Shown here piece by piece: positions 24,441 through 31,182 of a stretch of DNA of 64,000 nucleotides. The notes beneath the pieces are model-generated. The model saw only the letters and a program-made list of their open reading frames with translations. It did no database searches and was not told the DNA's origin. This DNA comes from Oscillospiraceae bacterium. Lineage in GTDB: Bacteria; Bacillota; Clostridia; Oscillospirales; Oscillospiraceae. The stretch's first letter is position 1; the number at the start of each line of letters is the position of its first letter. The stretch spans positions 62,001 to 126,000 of the forward strand of contig CADBWQ010000010.1 in NCBI GenBank assembly GCA_902798545.1, read 5' to 3'. The position numbers and the translations under genes are program-made.

Positions 24441-25275
24441 CGGCTTCACTCCATTTTTTGATCATGTCGTACTTGCTCTGCATCTCCCGGCCCTGTCTGG
24501 TCTGCTGCTCCGGCTTGTCCCGGTTGTCATACTTGCCATTGACGATGTTCAGGAAGTTGTTCGGACGGACGAACCAGTCGAAGGTAATCTGGAAGTCCTT
24601 GACCTTTCCCATGAGAAAGTCGCTTGCCCTGACGATCTCCACCGCTTCCAGAACAGAGCCGATGCCGTAATCTTTGATTCTGGCCCTCAGCATCTTTCCG
24701 GCATTTGTCGTGGAATCCGGGATCTTCCGAAGCTTCTGAATCCCCAGCGACTGCCATGCATCGAAGACTCGTCGCACGTCCTCCGGGCGACAAACACTTT
24801 CGTCAGAAAGTGTTCCCTCTTCTCTTTCCTGATCTAACCTATCCTGACCTTCTCTATTCTTCTCTTCTCTATCCTTATCTATTCTGGGTATACCAGGTGG
24901 TATACCAACCGGTATACCAGACTCGGATTGAGCGGCTTCGATATAGGCTCCTTTGGCGTCAAGAGTGAGGGTTTCCTTTTCCTCAACGTAGCTGGTTGGT
25001 GTGTACCGATCCTGCCGGAGATAGTTGTTGATTCGCCAGTGTTTGATCACGATGATTCCACTGTCGAAGGCGAGAATGTATCTCTTAGCAAGCAGGATAT
25101 TCAGATCGTCGTTAGAGGCGCCGCACTGTCTCATGATCCCCTTCGGGGAGCTGACAAAACCGTCATCGTCTGCCAGCATCCCGAAGGTGAAGTAGAGGCA
25201 TCGTGCCGACATGGGCATATCGAGAAAGGCGTCAGAGAGAACAATGGTCTTGGCAAACATTCGTTTCTCTGCCAT
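24430..25275 (-). CDS. Phage replication initiator (replisome organizer-like)
   Basis: 281 residues from ATG 25275 after ggaggt. The N-terminal domain (FAKTIVLSDAFLDMPMSARCLYFTFGMLADDDGFV..P) is the winged helix typical of phage replisome organizers. A low-complexity linker follows (GIPVGIPPGIP; charged Glu/Arg/Asp run). The C-terminal part has the DnaD-like tail (WQSLGIQKLRKIP ... DYGIGSVLEAVEIV..SDFLMG). The phage origin is often inside such genes. The linker at about 24820-24950 contains short direct repeats (tataccagg, tataccaac, tataccaga). Confidence 0.75.
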   Translation of the reverse strand: MAEKRMFAKTIVLSDAFLDMPMSARCLYFTFGMLADDDGFVSSPKGIMRQCGASNDDLNILLAKRYILAFDSGIIVIKHWRINNYLRQDRYTPTSYVEEKETLTLDAKGAYIEAAQSESGIPVGIPPGIPRIDKDREEKNREGQDRLDQEREEGTLSDESVCRPEDVRRVFDAWQSLGIQKLRKIPDSTTNAGKMLRARIKDYGIGSVLEAVEIVRASDFLMGKVKDFQITFDWFVRPNNFLNIVNGKYDNRDKPEQQTRQGREMQSKYDMIKKWSEADES

Positions 25276-25290
25276 CAATCAGACCTCCGA

Positions 25291-25770
25291 TCAGAACGGC
25301 AGCTCGCCGTCATCGTCCAGCTCCTCATAGGGACTGGGCGAAACGTCAGGCGGGCGAGTGGCAGTCCTGCCGCCACCCTGGTACTGCCCCTGCTGGGCGT
25401 AGTAGCCGCCACCGGTTGACGGGGCGTTGTTCCCGGCCTCAGTGTCCTTCTTGCTGTCACCGAAGTAGCAGCTGTCGGCGTTGATCTCCCAGGACGTGCG
25501 GTTGTTGCCTTCACGGTCCTGCCATTTCCGGGACTGCAGCCGCCCGGAGACCACGATCATCCGGCCTTTGGAGAAGTACTTGGAAACGAACTCGCCGGTG
25601 GATCGCCACGCAACCACGTCGATGAAGTCGGTCTCTTTCTGCTGACCGTTCTGGCCGGAGTAGTCCCGATCAACGGCAACTGTAAAGGAGGCAACGGGTA
25701 CCTGAGACTGGGTGTAGCGGAGTTCCGGATCTCTGGTGAGCCGCCCCATGATCACAATGTGGTTAAGCAT
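25291..25770 (-). CDS. ssb: Single-stranded DNA-binding protein
   Basis: 159 residues from ATG 25770. OB-fold signature NHIVIMGRLTRDPELRYT, FTVAVDR, TDFIDVVAWRSTGEFVSKYFSKGRMIVVSGRL, then a Gly/Gln-rich linker and the acidic C-terminal tip DDDGELPF that docks partner proteins. It coats ssDNA in phage replication and recombination, and is grouped with the Sak4-type ATPase and nuclease upstream. Confidence 0.95.
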   Translation of the reverse strand: MLNHIVIMGRLTRDPELRYTQSQVPVASFTVAVDRDYSGQNGQQKETDFIDVVAWRSTGEFVSKYFSKGRMIVVSGRLQSRKWQDREGNNRTSWEINADSCYFGDSKKDTEAGNNAPSTGGGYYAQQGQYQGGGRTATRPPDVSPSPYEELDDDGELPF

Positions 25771-26092
25771 CGGCGACGTCCTTCCCGGTGAGTTCGGCGA
25801 TTTGCTCCTTGAGGGAGTCAATCATAGTCTTGAGGTCGTAGTTCTCACCCTTGAGCTTGTCGTTGGCAGCGGTGAGATCCCGGATCTTCTGCTCCCGGTC
25901 ATACTTGTCTTTGTTGGCGGCGTCGATGGCCTGCGAGCGGGTTGCGTCGTTCGACACAAGGGTGCGGTACTCTTTCAGAGTGATCGTCACCGTGACCTCT
26001 CCGGGAGCGGTGAAATTGTTCATATCCGTGTTGTAGCCATCCAGCTTTTTGTCGAGAATAAGGCTCACATGCTTGGTATTATCGATTTCCAT
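25763..26092 (-). CDS. Phage protein with C-terminal coiled coil
   Basis: 109 residues. The N-terminal half is beta-like; the C-terminal half (REQKIRDLTAANDKLKGENYDLKTMIDSLKEQIAEL) is a clear leucine-zipper-like coiled coil. It overlaps both neighbours by a few bases and lies between the NinB-like protein and SSB. Function unknown. Confidence 0.6.
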   Translation of the reverse strand: MEIDNTKHVSLILDKKLDGYNTDMNNFTAPGEVTVTITLKEYRTLVSNDATRSQAIDAANKDKYDREQKIRDLTAANDKLKGENYDLKTMIDSLKEQIAELTGKDVADA

Positions 26093-26621
26093 GGTTTTCT
26101 CCTTTCAGTGATTCCCACCAGCCTTGACGGTCTGGCGTGTCAGTGTCGATGTTCAGTTCTTGGGCAACATAGATTGTTCCCTCAATCAGGTGGGAGAACT
26201 CTTTCGTATCCATTTCCGAGGAACGCTTGTAAACGAGATAGCATTTGTACCGCTTGCCGTCCTCAACGACTTCTTTGTACATTCTCGTGTACGGGTAGAT
26301 CTGTTCCACGTCGACTGAGGCGGGGAGCTTGAAGCCAATCAGGTTCCCGTCATCGTCCCTGGCATAGGTTCCGTACTGGATGATCAGGTCTATCTTCACC
26401 TGATCGTCCGGAAGGCCCTTCGCCAGGGCGATCTCGTTCACCAGCAGGTGGAAATACTTGTTGGCGTCGTTGCTCCGCTTGGCTCTCCACTTCTTAATGG
26501 CGATCTCCACCGGAGCTTCCTTGAGGGCTTCGTAGCCCTCGCGGAAGTCGGTTTCGAGCTCCAGCGTGATACGCTGTTTGCCGCCGAAGCTCATGGAATA
26601 GTCGATGATCCGGCCTTTCAT
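26079..26621 (-). CDS. NinB/Orf-like recombination mediator (tentative)
   Basis: 180 residues. KKWRAKRSNDANKYFHLLVNEIALAKGL followed by DQVKIDLIIQYGTYARDDDGN resembles the lambda Orf/NinB pattern (basic RxKxSxxANxYxW helix then VxxxNxxYG). In lambda this protein helps load recombinase on SSB-coated DNA. The place next to SSB, nuclease and annealing ATPase supports this. The call is by pattern and context only. Confidence 0.5.
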   Translation of the reverse strand: MKGRIIDYSMSFGGKQRITLELETDFREGYEALKEAPVEIAIKKWRAKRSNDANKYFHLLVNEIALAKGLPDDQVKIDLIIQYGTYARDDDGNLIGFKLPASVDVEQIYPYTRMYKEVVEDGKRYKCYLVYKRSSEMDTKEFSHLIEGTIYVAQELNIDTDTPDRQGWWESLKGENHGNR

Positions 26622-27325
26622 GCTGCGATCTGCCAGTGAGCCTTGTACTCGTCCATGAGGTTCGAGGATTCCAGAAATGAGATGAACTCGGCGATGATCT
26701 CCTCGGCGCTGCGGGATTCCTCCGGGAAATACTGCTCAATGTAGATGTCGTTTCCGTCCGACACCATGTAGAGGAATTTCCGCGCCTCCGGTACGAGGTA
26801 GAAGTAGAACGGGTGCTGTGCGCTGTCCAGATAGTCGCCGGCCAGATCCAGGGAGCCGAAGCTCTTGTTCTTGAATTTGAAGTCGAAGATCGTTCCTTCA
26901 CGCAGGGCATCCAGTACGCCGACGATCTCGAATTCCATGCCATTGACGGTGATGGGCTTCCGGATTCTGACCTGGAACTGAGCGCCCTTGACGATCTGGG
27001 CCAGTTCATAGGCGGCACGGTAGGTTTTCGGATAAACCTGGTGTGCCATCGGTTCGCCTGAATTTGGCTCAATTATCAGATGGCCGTCTTTATCCCTCTC
27101 CCATTCCTGTTTCGGGATGAATCGGTCATTGGCAATGTGCTCAATCAGGGTCTCAAAGTCATGGCCGTTCTGGATGTTCTGCTGCTGTTCTTCAGTGAGC
27201 TCTTCGGGCTCACAGCGGAGGGTGCGGAGAAAGGATTCCATTGCGTCATCCTCGCAGCCCTCCCAGCAGTCGTGCACGTAGTACCAGGACTCAATCAGAG
27301 ACTTGGTGATCTTGTAGCGGGGCAT
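26618..27325 (-). CDS. PD-(D/E)XK exonuclease, RecB/Cas4-like
   Basis: 235 residues. Core motifs: NGHDFETLI (N-terminal helix with Glu), VGVLDAL (Asp), and IFDFKFKN (Asp-x-Lys), then a SAQHPFYFYL segment like motif III of RecB-family nucleases. It likely degrades one strand to produce substrate for the neighbouring Sak4-type annealing ATPase, making a two-gene recombination module. The stop overlaps the next start by 4 bp. Confidence 0.75.
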   Translation of the reverse strand: MPRYKITKSLIESWYYVHDCWEGCEDDAMESFLRTLRCEPEELTEEQQQNIQNGHDFETLIEHIANDRFIPKQEWERDKDGHLIIEPNSGEPMAHQVYPKTYRAAYELAQIVKGAQFQVRIRKPITVNGMEFEIVGVLDALREGTIFDFKFKNKSFGSLDLAGDYLDSAQHPFYFYLVPEARKFLYMVSDGNDIYIEQYFPEESRSAEEIIAEFISFLESSNLMDEYKAHWQIAA

Positions 27326-27327
27326 GA

Positions 27328-28278
27328 TCAGCCCTCCTTCGGCGTTTTGATGAATCCCATTGCGGATTTGCTGTAGCTCAGTCCGAGGCTCGCAGCCTTG
27401 TCCTTCAGAAGCTTGGCGCTTTCCGTCTTGCTGGTGGATGCATGGGCGAGGGCCTGCAGATCTGCGCTGACCTTGTTGGCGCTCTCGGCGTCGGTGACGG
27501 TCTCGATCATCTGACGGGCGGTCTCCATCACAGCTTCATACTGAGCCTTGATCGGAGCGTATGCCTCAGCTTCGGCGGCAATATTGGCTTTGGCCTTACC
27601 AAAGAGCTTTGTGATGAAGTTGTTTTCATCGTTTGGACCAAGCTCAGGAACAACCATTTGACCTTTGATGCCGTGGCAACCTTTGGCAAAGTATTCCTGT
27701 TCGGGGGAGAAGCAGACAACGCGCTGGTTGCCGATCATCTGGACATAGCCGCCGAAGTCGCAGGGCGTCCAGACAATATTCTTGGCTGCGCCCTCACACA
27801 TCAGCCGAACCTGGACGTTACCGTCTTTATCTGTCTGCTCCATGCTGTGGAACACATAGATTAGGTTCTTGTTGAGGGTGTCTCTGACATAGCCGGTGAA
27901 GCGGCTGAATTCCTGCTTCACAGCACCGAATCCCTTCAAACTGATCGCACCGTTCTTCTGCTTGTTTACCTTCGGGTCAGCCCTCATTGCCCAATCCTGC
28001 AGATAGGTGATGAAGCTGCCGCCGGTATCGACAACGATGGTCTGGAAATCCTTCATGGCAGGCGATTCCAGATCGGTAAGAACATCTTCGTAGGTATCGC
28101 AAAAGATAGAAGTTTTGCGGTGCTGCGTCCGGACACGGCTCATGCCGCGGTCAAAGTCAATCAGGATCGGATCGGGAGCGGACAGGGCCAGTGTAGTCTT
28201 GCCGACACCGGGGGATCCGTAGAGGATCATGGAGAACTTCTTGCTGTCGAAGGACATATTTTCAGGGGTAACGATCAT
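27328..28278 (-). CDS. RecA-fold ATPase, Sak4-like single-strand annealing protein
   Basis: 316 residues. Walker A GSPGVGKTTLA (about 22-32), PILIDFDRGMSR, Walker B TIVVDTGGSF, and a sensor-like FHSMEQTDKDGN region. A Lys/Ala-rich C-terminal part (about 225-300) holds the SSB-interacting or linker segment. Phage Sak4 proteins stimulate annealing of SSB-coated DNA. Paired with the downstream nuclease at 26618. Confidence 0.8.
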   Translation of the reverse strand: MIVTPENMSFDSKKFSMILYGSPGVGKTTLALSAPDPILIDFDRGMSRVRTQHRKTSIFCDTYEDVLTDLESPAMKDFQTIVVDTGGSFITYLQDWAMRADPKVNKQKNGAISLKGFGAVKQEFSRFTGYVRDTLNKNLIYVFHSMEQTDKDGNVQVRLMCEGAAKNIVWTPCDFGGYVQMIGNQRVVCFSPEQEYFAKGCHGIKGQMVVPELGPNDENNFITKLFGKAKANIAAEAEAYAPIKAQYEAVMETARQMIETVTDAESANKVSADLQALAHASTSKTESAKLLKDKAASLGLSYSKSAMGFIKTPKEG

Positions 28279-28487
28279 TTCTTTGCTCCTTTCTTCTTGC
28301 TGCGGGTGAACTTGCTGGCCTCAACGGCGAAGGCCTTCCAGTGCTGAGCGATGACGGACGGGCCGACTTTGCCGTTCAGAATGGTGGTCGGCTTGTTGTA
28401 GCCGGTGGCGCCTCTGCGGTCCAGCTGGGCTTTGGCCATCTTTCTGGCCAGTCTGCGGGGGTGAATGCTGAGAATCTTTTCTTCCAT
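28275..28487 (-). CDS. Small basic phage protein
   Basis: 70 residues from ATG 28487 after aaaggag. Rich in Arg/Lys (HPRRLARKMAKAQLDRRG ... SKFTRSKKKGAKK), so it probably binds nucleic acid. The stop overlaps the Sak4-like start by 4 bp. Function unknown. Confidence 0.55.
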   Translation of the reverse strand: MEEKILSIHPRRLARKMAKAQLDRRGATGYNKPTTILNGKVGPSVIAQHWKAFAVEASKFTRSKKKGAKK

Positions 28488-28498
28488 GGGGTCTCCTT

Positions 28499-28693
28499 TC
28501 ATTCTTCGCTATCCGGGAGGAAGCAGTCTTCACACTCCCAGGCTGATTTACTTTCGAGGCATACGTCACATCCGACGCACATGCCGGTCTCGACGCTGTA
28601 ATAAACGGTGTCGCACTCCTGCCCACACGATGGGCAGTGCGGATCCGGTCCCTGATCGGGAGGATCCAGCATGTAGTCTTTCAGAGGCTTCAT
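28499..28693 (-). CDS. Small zinc-ribbon phage protein
   Basis: 64 residues. CPSCGQEC ... CVGCDVC ... CEDC gives at least three Cys pairs, so probably two metal sites. The sequence pattern HCPSCGxECxTxYY recalls small phage proteins from early operons. The stop of the upstream gene overlaps its start. Confidence 0.6.
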   Translation of the reverse strand: MKPLKDYMLDPPDQGPDPHCPSCGQECDTVYYSVETGMCVGCDVCLESKSAWECEDCFLPDSEE

Positions 28694-29049
28694 GTCTTCA
28701 CACTCTGAAACGCTTCCCGAAGGTTGTTCATGAGGGCTTTTTCCTCCTGCGGCTTCAGGCCAATGATGTCCGGCCCTCTGCTGGTCATGCCCTCTTTCAT
28801 GATCACGACGTTTCCGACAATCGGGGATCCGTGCTTGTGGGTTTCGTAGAGAATGCTGCCAAGCCGGTTCAGCGGGAGATCCAGCAGCAGACCTTCATCG
28901 TTAACGATCATCACAAAAGGCCGGGCAAGGCCGTGAGGCCTGACAAGCTCGATGGTGCCGCCGACTGCTTCACCGAGACTCTGGTACAGGGGCGGGGCAA
29001 AATCCTTGACCTCAACCATGTTGTCGGTGCTGATTACGATTCCTTTTAT
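28690..29049 (-). CDS. DUF3846-type phage protein, apparently with an AUA start codon
   Basis: The conserved pattern (PLYQSLGEAVGGTIELV..H, VNDEGLLLDLPLNRLGS, PIVGNVVI) is DUF3846. The first canonical codon, ATG at 29019, would cut off the first beta strand. In frame upstream the sequence reads ATA-AAA-GGA-ATC-GTA-ATC-AGC, giving x-KGIVISTDN, which is how such proteins normally begin. The ATA at 29049 lies 9 nt after AAGGAG and overlaps the upstream stop as ATAA, the exact counterpart of the ATGA overlaps in this operon. If AUA is not used, the product would start at 29019 (109 aa). Function unknown. Confidence 0.75.
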   Translation of the reverse strand: MKGIVISTDNMVEVKDFAPPLYQSLGEAVGGTIELVRPHGLARPFVMIVNDEGLLLDLPLNRLGSILYETHKHGSPIVGNVVIMKEGMTSRGPDIIGLKPQEEKALMNNLREAFQSVKT

Positions 29050-29420
29050 GGGTCATCACTCCTTGCATTGATATAGGCCAGGACGTGATCGGCGATCCAT
29101 GCCTGCACGGTGCTGAATCCGTCCTGATGAATCTGGGCTATGAACCTGCGGTAGATGTCTTCCGGAAGCCTGCCGCAGATCCGGCATGTGAGCAGGTGAC
29201 CGTCTGTTGCGGTCTTGTACTTCTTCCAGCCTTCCGGATCGAACTTCTGGTACAGAGCCTTGAAGGCGGGATAGGTGAGCTCGACAGCATACAGTTCAGT
29301 TCGCTCACACTTGGACTGCAGCGGCTTGTCGTACTTCGGATAGTCGGCCTTGACGGTATCAACCATCTCCTGTGTGCTCAGGTCACAGCGCAAACGGAGG
29401 TCTCTCAGTCGATTACCCAT
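29046..29420 (-). CDS. Phage protein with N-terminal HTH-like region and CxxC
   Basis: 124 residues from ATG 29420 after ggaggt. The N-terminal part (NRLRDLRLRCDLSTQEMVDTV) resembles a short XRE-like helix-turn-helix. The C-terminal part (CRICGRLPEDIYRRFIAQIHQDGFSTVQAWIADHVLAYI) is helical with one CxxC. Proteins of this form are common near cro in Firmicutes prophages and may control the early operon. Confidence 0.6.
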   Translation of the reverse strand: MGNRLRDLRLRCDLSTQEMVDTVKADYPKYDKPLQSKCERTELYAVELTYPAFKALYQKFDPEGWKKYKTATDGHLLTCRICGRLPEDIYRRFIAQIHQDGFSTVQAWIADHVLAYINARSDDP

Positions 29421-29547
29421 AAGAGACCTCCGTTGACAAGCACATCCGAAGATGATAAACTGCGTCCTGGGTAATCGTGTTCTGGTTCCCACCTTTCTGC
29501 CGCATCCTGATCTTGCACATCAGGGTGCGGCTTTTTTCAGTTGTCAT
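29413..29547 (-). CDS. 44-residue phage protein
   Basis: Starts at ATG 29547 after aaaggaag. The basic N-terminal half (SRTLMCKIRMRQKGGNQNT) is followed by ITQDAVYHLRMCL. The stop overlaps the start of the downstream gene. Function unknown. Accepted because of the ribosome site and overlap pattern. Confidence 0.45.
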   Translation of the reverse strand: MTTEKSRTLMCKIRMRQKGGNQNTITQDAVYHLRMCLSTEVSYG

Positions 29548-29833
29548 GCAATCGCTTCCTTTCCAGATCGGCGAGGCCGGCCACAGCCGGGTCCACTTGG
29601 CGGTGGAAGTAGATCGATTCGACACAGCGCTTCCCGAGGTTTCCGTCCCGGAACATCTTGGTTTTCAGGAATTCTTCTTCCGGATAAACGCTGCTGCAGT
29701 TGGACAGACTTCCGTGAAGACCTCGGAAAACGGACTGGGCATCTTCTTCAGTTTCGGTCGTGATCTCAGTCCAGCCGCCCTGGCTCCAGTGATCGGCGCC
29801 ATAGGTGAATACAAACGTCGTGATGGGTATCAA
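29537..29833 (-). CDS. Small phage protein with an unclear start codon
   Basis: 98 residues in the longest reading. The sequence (FVFTYGADHWSQGGWTEITTETEEDAQSVFRGLHG) looks like a small alpha/beta domain. The listed start is TTG 29833, but it touches the ribosome site (aaaggag) with no gap. The codon at a normal 9-nt distance is ATC (29824), giving x-TTFVFTYG. No ATG exists near. The gene is probably real; the true start is uncertain. Confidence 0.55.
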   Translation of the reverse strand: MIPITTFVFTYGADHWSQGGWTEITTETEEDAQSVFRGLHGSLSNCSSVYPEEEFLKTKMFRDGNLGKRCVESIYFHRQVDPAVAGLADLERKRLHDN

Positions 29834-29868
29834 CTCCTTTCGTTGTGTAATGACTGCGGGATCAGTAC

Positions 29869-30084
29869 TCAGGTACCGGCATCGCCTCCTTTCATCTGAT
29901 CGATGTGGATGATCGCTCTGTCGATGTCCTCCATGGCAAACTTGAGGTTGCCGAGCGCAGAAGCATATTCGGTGATCTCCTGCGAGGTAGCCTGCTCCGG
30001 GAGAATCGACGGGGAATTCCGAATGATGCCGTCAACGGCCTTCCTTACGGTTTCCAGACATTCCTTGATCTCAGCTTTGGTCAT
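29869..30084 (-). CDS. Small helical phage protein
   Basis: 71 residues after aaaggaggt. Predicted to be all helix (AEIKECLETVRKAVDGII ... FAMEDIDRAIIHIDQM). The start lies inside the end of the 55-aa gene. Function unknown. Confidence 0.55.
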   Translation of the reverse strand: MTKAEIKECLETVRKAVDGIIRNSPSILPEQATSQEITEYASALGNLKFAMEDIDRAIIHIDQMKGGDAGT

Positions 30085-30238
30085 CTGCTACACCTCCTTT
30101 CGGATTGGTGCTGGGGTCATGAACAGCATCCGATTTGGTCCGATCCAACGCGAGCCGGCGCTCTGTCATCCGATAAAGTTCCATGCAGAGATCGTCTCTT
30201 GCGGTCACGGAATACTGGGATAGATCAAATGGTAGCAT
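30071..30238 (-). CDS. 55-residue phage protein, coupled to the Cro-like gene
   Basis: Starts at ATG 30238, 6 nt after aggagg, inside the end of the Cro-like gene. MLPFDLSQYSVTARDDLCMELYRMTERRLAL suggests one amphipathic helix and then a disordered tail. Function unknown. Accepted on ribosome site and overlap. Confidence 0.5.
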   Translation of the reverse strand: MLPFDLSQYSVTARDDLCMELYRMTERRLALDRTKSDAVHDPSTNPKGGVADDQS

Positions 30239-30491
30239 TTATAGCCTCCTGCGCCTGGTTAGCAGTTGCGTTCACGCTACCTATTTGGCATAAAAAAATT
30301 GCTATCGCGTCTGAAACGGACAAATGTAGAATTCTGATAACTTCATGCATTTCTGCAACCGTCATCGAACCTTCCCTCAGGTGACGATACCATGTTGTAC
30401 GATCAAGACCGAGCTCTTCGGCAATCGCGTCGTATGTAGTGTTTGCCCTCTTCACATGGTAGAGCAAAAGGTCTCTGTTAATGCAGAACAT
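30225..30491 (-). CDS. Cro-like helix-turn-helix protein, first gene of the early operon
   Basis: 88 residues after aaaggag. YDAIAEELGLDRTTWYRHLREG is a helix-turn-helix, with RHLREGSMTVAEMHEVIRIL in the Cro/CI style. It is transcribed away from the repressor at 30657 from promoter 30543-30571. An operator-like repeat lies inside its own coding region (30264-30279). Probable role: turns down repressor transcription and early promoter in the lytic choice. Confidence 0.75.
   Translation of the reverse strand: MFCINRDLLLYHVKRANTTYDAIAEELGLDRTTWYRHLREGSMTVAEMHEVIRILHLSVSDAIAIFLCQIGSVNATANQAQEAINATI
30264..30279. promoter_or_regulatory. Operator-like inverted repeat inside the Cro-like gene
   Basis: gttgc-gttcac-gctac: same GTWGC-N6-GCWAC form as the two intergenic sites. 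About 240 bp from them, a distance at which a looped repressor complex would be possible. Confidence 0.5.
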
Positions 30492-30517
30492 TTTGTGGCT
30501 CCTTTCTGTAAAATTTG

Positions 30518-30533
30518 GTTGCGTATCCGCTAC
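30518..30533. promoter_or_regulatory. Lysogeny-switch operator (proximal to the Cro-like gene)
   Basis: gttgc-gtatcc-gctac, an inverted repeat of GTWGC. It lies between the early promoter and the Cro-like start. Confidence 0.65.
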
Positions 30534-30542
30534 CGTGTTTCC

Positions 30543-30571
30543 ATAGTAACACCTTAGTAGCAGAATTGCAA
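30543..30571 (-). promoter_or_regulatory. Early (PR-like) promoter
   Basis: Reading left: -35 TTGCAA (30571-30566), 17-bp spacer, -10 TACTAT (30548-30543). It drives the Cro-like gene and the whole early operon. The operator at 30557-30572 covers its -35. Confidence 0.7.
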
Positions 30572-30572
30572 C
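30557..30572. promoter_or_regulatory. Lysogeny-switch operator over the early promoter
   Basis: gtagc-agaatt-gcaac: perfect GTWGC-N6-GCWAC repeat placed on the -35 box of the early promoter. Two further half-sites (gtagc at 30582, gttgc at 30603) lie between this and the repressor start. Confidence 0.7.
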
Positions 30573-30603
30573 CTCATTTCAGTAGCAAAAATTAACATTT
30601 CAG

Positions 30604-30632
30604 TTGCAAAAATGCATACAGCATGATAGAAT
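30604..30632 (+). promoter_or_regulatory. Repressor (PRM-like) promoter
   Basis: -35 TTGCAA (30604-30609), 17-bp spacer, -10 TAGAAT (30627-30632), 24 bp before the repressor ATG. A GTTGC operator half-site overlaps its -35, so the repressor or Cro-like protein may control it. Confidence 0.7.
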
Positions 30633-30656
30633 AGCAAATGGAGAGGGGGCATCACC

Positions 30657-31016
30657 ATGACGACTGGTGAGAAGATCAAAGCTCGCCGTTTAGAACTGAA
30701 CATGACAGCCGAGGACCTTGGAAACAAGGTCGGGCTGACAAAGTCCGCGATTGGAAGATTCGAGACTGGCAAGATCGAGAAAATGGATTACCGTATTTTC
30801 TTGAAGATCGCTATCGCTTTAGACGTAAAGCCAAGTGAACTTGTATCAGAAGAAGATATCAGACTCATCACCGGAGGAGACGAGTCTGATAAGATCTTTG
30901 AATTATTCGATTCGATGGACGATGTACTCAGAGAAAGAATGAAGGATGCTACGCCTCGTCAGATTGAGAGGATTCAGGCGTATGCTCAGGGCGTGTTAGA
31001 ATCAAGCAAAGAATAA
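30657..31016 (+). CDS. Prophage repressor (CI/XRE type)
   Basis: 119 residues. The XRE helix-turn-helix (GEKIKARRLELNMTAEDLGNKVGLTKSAIGRFETG, 4-38) extends to SELV. A short helical C-terminal region follows (about 75-119, SDKIFELFDSMDDVL...) with no LexA-like Ser/Lys protease. Induction by RecA-mediated self-cleavage is therefore not expected. The start follows gagaggggg. It probably binds the GTWGC-N6-GCWAC sites and keeps the early operon off. Confidence 0.8.
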   Translation: MTTGEKIKARRLELNMTAEDLGNKVGLTKSAIGRFETGKIEKMDYRIFLKIAIALDVKPSELVSEEDIRLITGGDESDKIFELFDSMDDVLRERMKDATPRQIERIQAYAQGVLESSKE

Positions 31017-31071
31017 GAGCATCCTTTACTGATATGCTTTCCAGTAGGTTATTGATCTGTTCTTCTGTCAT
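30949..31071 (-). CDS. 40-residue ORF antisense to the repressor 3' end (uncertain)
   Basis: ATG 31071 has ggag 8 nt upstream and, further up, a possible promoter (TTGTTC, 18 bp, TATATT). The product MTEEQINNLLESISVKDALIL... ends after the ORF crosses 68 bp into the repressor gene on the other strand. Either a tiny peptide or an antisense RNA is possible. Weak support. Confidence 0.3.
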   Translation of the reverse strand: MTEEQINNLLESISVKDALILCLILTRPEHTPESSQSDEA

Positions 31072-31182
31072 TTGAAACACTCCAATATAGTATTCTGCCG
31101 ACAGTAGGAACAATGATAACACAAAAGAAATAATTTGTCATCGAATTGTAATAAAAGTTCGACAAGTGTACAGGAGGACAAC

